Source: Candidatus Zipacnadia bacterium
GTDB taxonomy: Bacteria > Armatimonadota > Zipacnadia > Zipacnadales > UBA5352
DNA: 6,825 bases
NCBI GenBank assembly: GCA_029820915.1
Contig: JALGUI010000283.1
Span: 1 to 6,825 of the forward strand
Direction: 5' to 3'
Positions 5,540-6,825 of this stretch are shown one piece after another. Position 1 is the first letter of the stretch. Each line of letters begins with the position of its first letter. The notes beneath the pieces are model-generated. The model saw only the letters and a program-made list of their open reading frames with translations. It had not been told where the DNA came from and searched no databases. Both the position numbers and the translations under genes were made by a program.

Positions 5540-6825
5540 CTAGGCGCCCGCCACCTCCCGCAAGGCCCCCAGCGCGGTCTCGGCCATCTGCTCGCCCGTG
5601 CCGGGTTCGAAGCGGCAGGCGTAGACCGTGTAGCCGCCGCGCTCGAAGGCCGCCTCGGTGGGGACGTACGAGATGTCGTCGTTCGCCAGCTCCACCGCGA
5701 AGGTGTGCGGGTACAGCGGCGAACGCTTCTTGATGTCGATGGCGAACTCCACGTAGTCCTCGCCCGGCATGAAGGCCAGTCCCGCCTCGCCGAAGCGCAG
5801 CGCGCCGATCTCGAGGTCGTAGCTGTCGCCCCACTCGGCGCAGCACAGCACGCGCCGCTTCTTCGTGGCCTCCAGGAAGTCGCCGCCCCAGGTCGAGCTG
5901 TCGTAGATGTCCACCGCGCGCGCGGCCTCCAGCTCCTCCTCGGTGTAGCCACGCGTGGGCGCCGTCAGCGTCTTCGACACCGCCCGCACCGGCGCACCAT
6001 CAATCTCCGTGGCCTGCTGCAGCGACCGCCACGCCGCCTCCGCCAGCTTCGCCCCGGTCCGGTGGCGCAGGATCCCGTTTGGGTTCAGCTCCACCGGACG
6101 CGACAGGTCGCAGTGGTTCACGTTGCCGCACGGGGCGTTGGTGAACTGCAGGTGCAGCTCCTCGCGCATGACCTCGCGCAGGCAGTCTTCGAAGGCGGCG
6201 GGATAGTCGGCCGAGAGCGCGCCGCCGCCGGCGGTGCAGGCGTGCAGCCCGTAGTTGGCGAGCACCACGCGCGGCCTGCCCTCGCGCTCGAAGCTGAACA
6301 CCCCCAGGATCGGGTCGGTGGGCCCATCGAGCAGCACGATGTCGGGGCTCTGGTAGCCGAAGTACATGCCGACCGTACCGTCCGCCTGCCAGACGCGGCG
6401 GTTGAACGAGATGCCGTAGACTGAACGAGATGCCGTAGACCACCGAGCGCGCGGCCCGGACCGTGGCGGGTGCGGCGTCGGCAGCGGCCTCCTCGACGGC
6501 CGCGCAGATGCCCGAGACGAACAGCTCGCGGTACTCCTCTGCGTCGGGCTTGGGCGCCGAGTGGGTGTGCGTGGCGCAGATGAAGATCTGGCGCGCTTCG
6601 AGGCCGAGGCCGCCGGCCAGCCGCTCACGGACCTCAAGCGTGAGCGCCCGCGGCACGCCGATGAGATCGAGCGTTACCAGCGCGGCGCGATCGCCACCGC
6701 CCTCGAAGTACGTGGCGCGGGCGTAGAGCGGGTCGTTGACCCGCAGCGTGGCGCGGCGCGAGAAGCTCCCGCGCATCTCCAACTCGCCGAATTCGTCGGG
6801 GTACGGGGTGATGTCGCGACGGGCG
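5540..6825 (-). CDS. Neutral/alkaline ceramidase-like hydrolase, partial at 5' end and frameshifted
   Basis: This is a zinc-dependent amidase of the neutral/alkaline non-lysosomal ceramidase type. The visible protein begins ARRDITPYPDEFGE, matching the usual near-N-terminal DITP motif, so only a few codons lie beyond the window. Likely zinc ligands: ATHTHSAP (about residues 84-91) and NYGLHA (184-189, His188), then PGEDYVEF for the glutamate and ERGGYTVY for the C-terminal tyrosine. FTNAPCGNVNHCD fits the family's Gly-Asn/Asp-Val-Asn segment. The upstream frame reads correctly down to about 6422; the body resumes one frame over and ends at TAG, 5540. The break is an exact 19-bp tandem duplication (6403-6440); removing one copy joins VVYGISF directly to NRRVWQ and gives about 421 visible residues. 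As read, translation stops at 6000. In such environmental bacteria the natural substrate is often not ceramide but another amide or sugar conjugate (inference). No signal peptide can be judged. It is convergent with the oxidoreductase. Confidence 0.85.
6403..6440. repeat. Perfect 19-bp tandem duplication inside the ceramidase-like gene
   Basis: TGAACGAGATGCCGTAGAC occurs at 6403-6421 and again, identically, at 6422-6440. Nineteen is not a multiple of three, so the second copy shifts the frame. On the minus strand the unit encodes the V-Y-G-I-S-F stretch of the enzyme, which therefore appears twice in two frames. Confidence 0.95.

Noticed and set aside
5513..6424. Plus-strand open frame opposite the ceramidase-like gene
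   Set aside because: It is His/Val/Arg-rich antisense shadow; the motifs are all on the minus strand.

Overview
The window is GC-rich and tightly packed with genes, and it reads as accessory carbohydrate metabolism from an uncultured diderm bacterium. A signal-peptide-bearing beta-barrel protein argues for an outer membrane. The mix of a GH29 fucosidase-family enzyme, a TIM-barrel sugar phosphate isomerase/epimerase, a Gfo/Idh/MocA oxidoreductase and a bacterial neutral-ceramidase-like hydrolase is typical of Planctomycetota, Armatimonadota, Hydrogenedentota and similar lineages. I cannot place it more exactly from sequence alone.

Left part (1-3190), all on the minus strand and so read right to left: a cytoplasmic alpha-L-fucosidase (3170..1986), a 61-residue YjzC-family small protein (1840..1655), a four-helix membrane protein of unknown function (1626..1192), and a secreted outer-membrane beta-barrel protein (924..118). 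The fucosidase ribosome-binding site lies inside a perfect 19-bp inverted repeat. Only 28 bp separate the YjzC-like gene from the membrane protein gene.

Middle (3191-4447): a frameshifted sugar phosphate isomerase/epimerase (4183..3436, minus) and, divergent from it, a frameshifted Gfo/Idh/MocA oxidoreductase (4448..5432, plus). The gaps around them hold unusual short-period DNA: degenerate tandem units of 6, 7 and 9 nt, and GC-rich hairpins resembling extragenic palindromes. A further 7-nt-period tract lies between the fucosidase and the YjzC-like gene.

Right part (5433-6825): convergent with the oxidoreductase is a neutral/alkaline ceramidase-like hydrolase (minus), whose first few codons lie beyond the right edge. 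It is frameshifted by a perfect 19-bp tandem duplication.

Working together (inference): the fucosidase would release fucose or a related deoxysugar inside the cell, and the isomerase and NAD(P)-dependent dehydrogenase would process it or another polyol or sugar acid. The ceramidase-like hydrolase may act on an accompanying amide-linked substrate. The most striking result is that the three genes in 3.4-6.8 kb are each broken by one small indel that is not a multiple of three (about 20 nt lost, about 8 nt lost, 19 nt duplicated), while the four genes to the left are intact. This is either local gene decay or a run of assembly errors. I found no clearly new multi-gene system, no CRISPR array, no transposase and no RNA gene.
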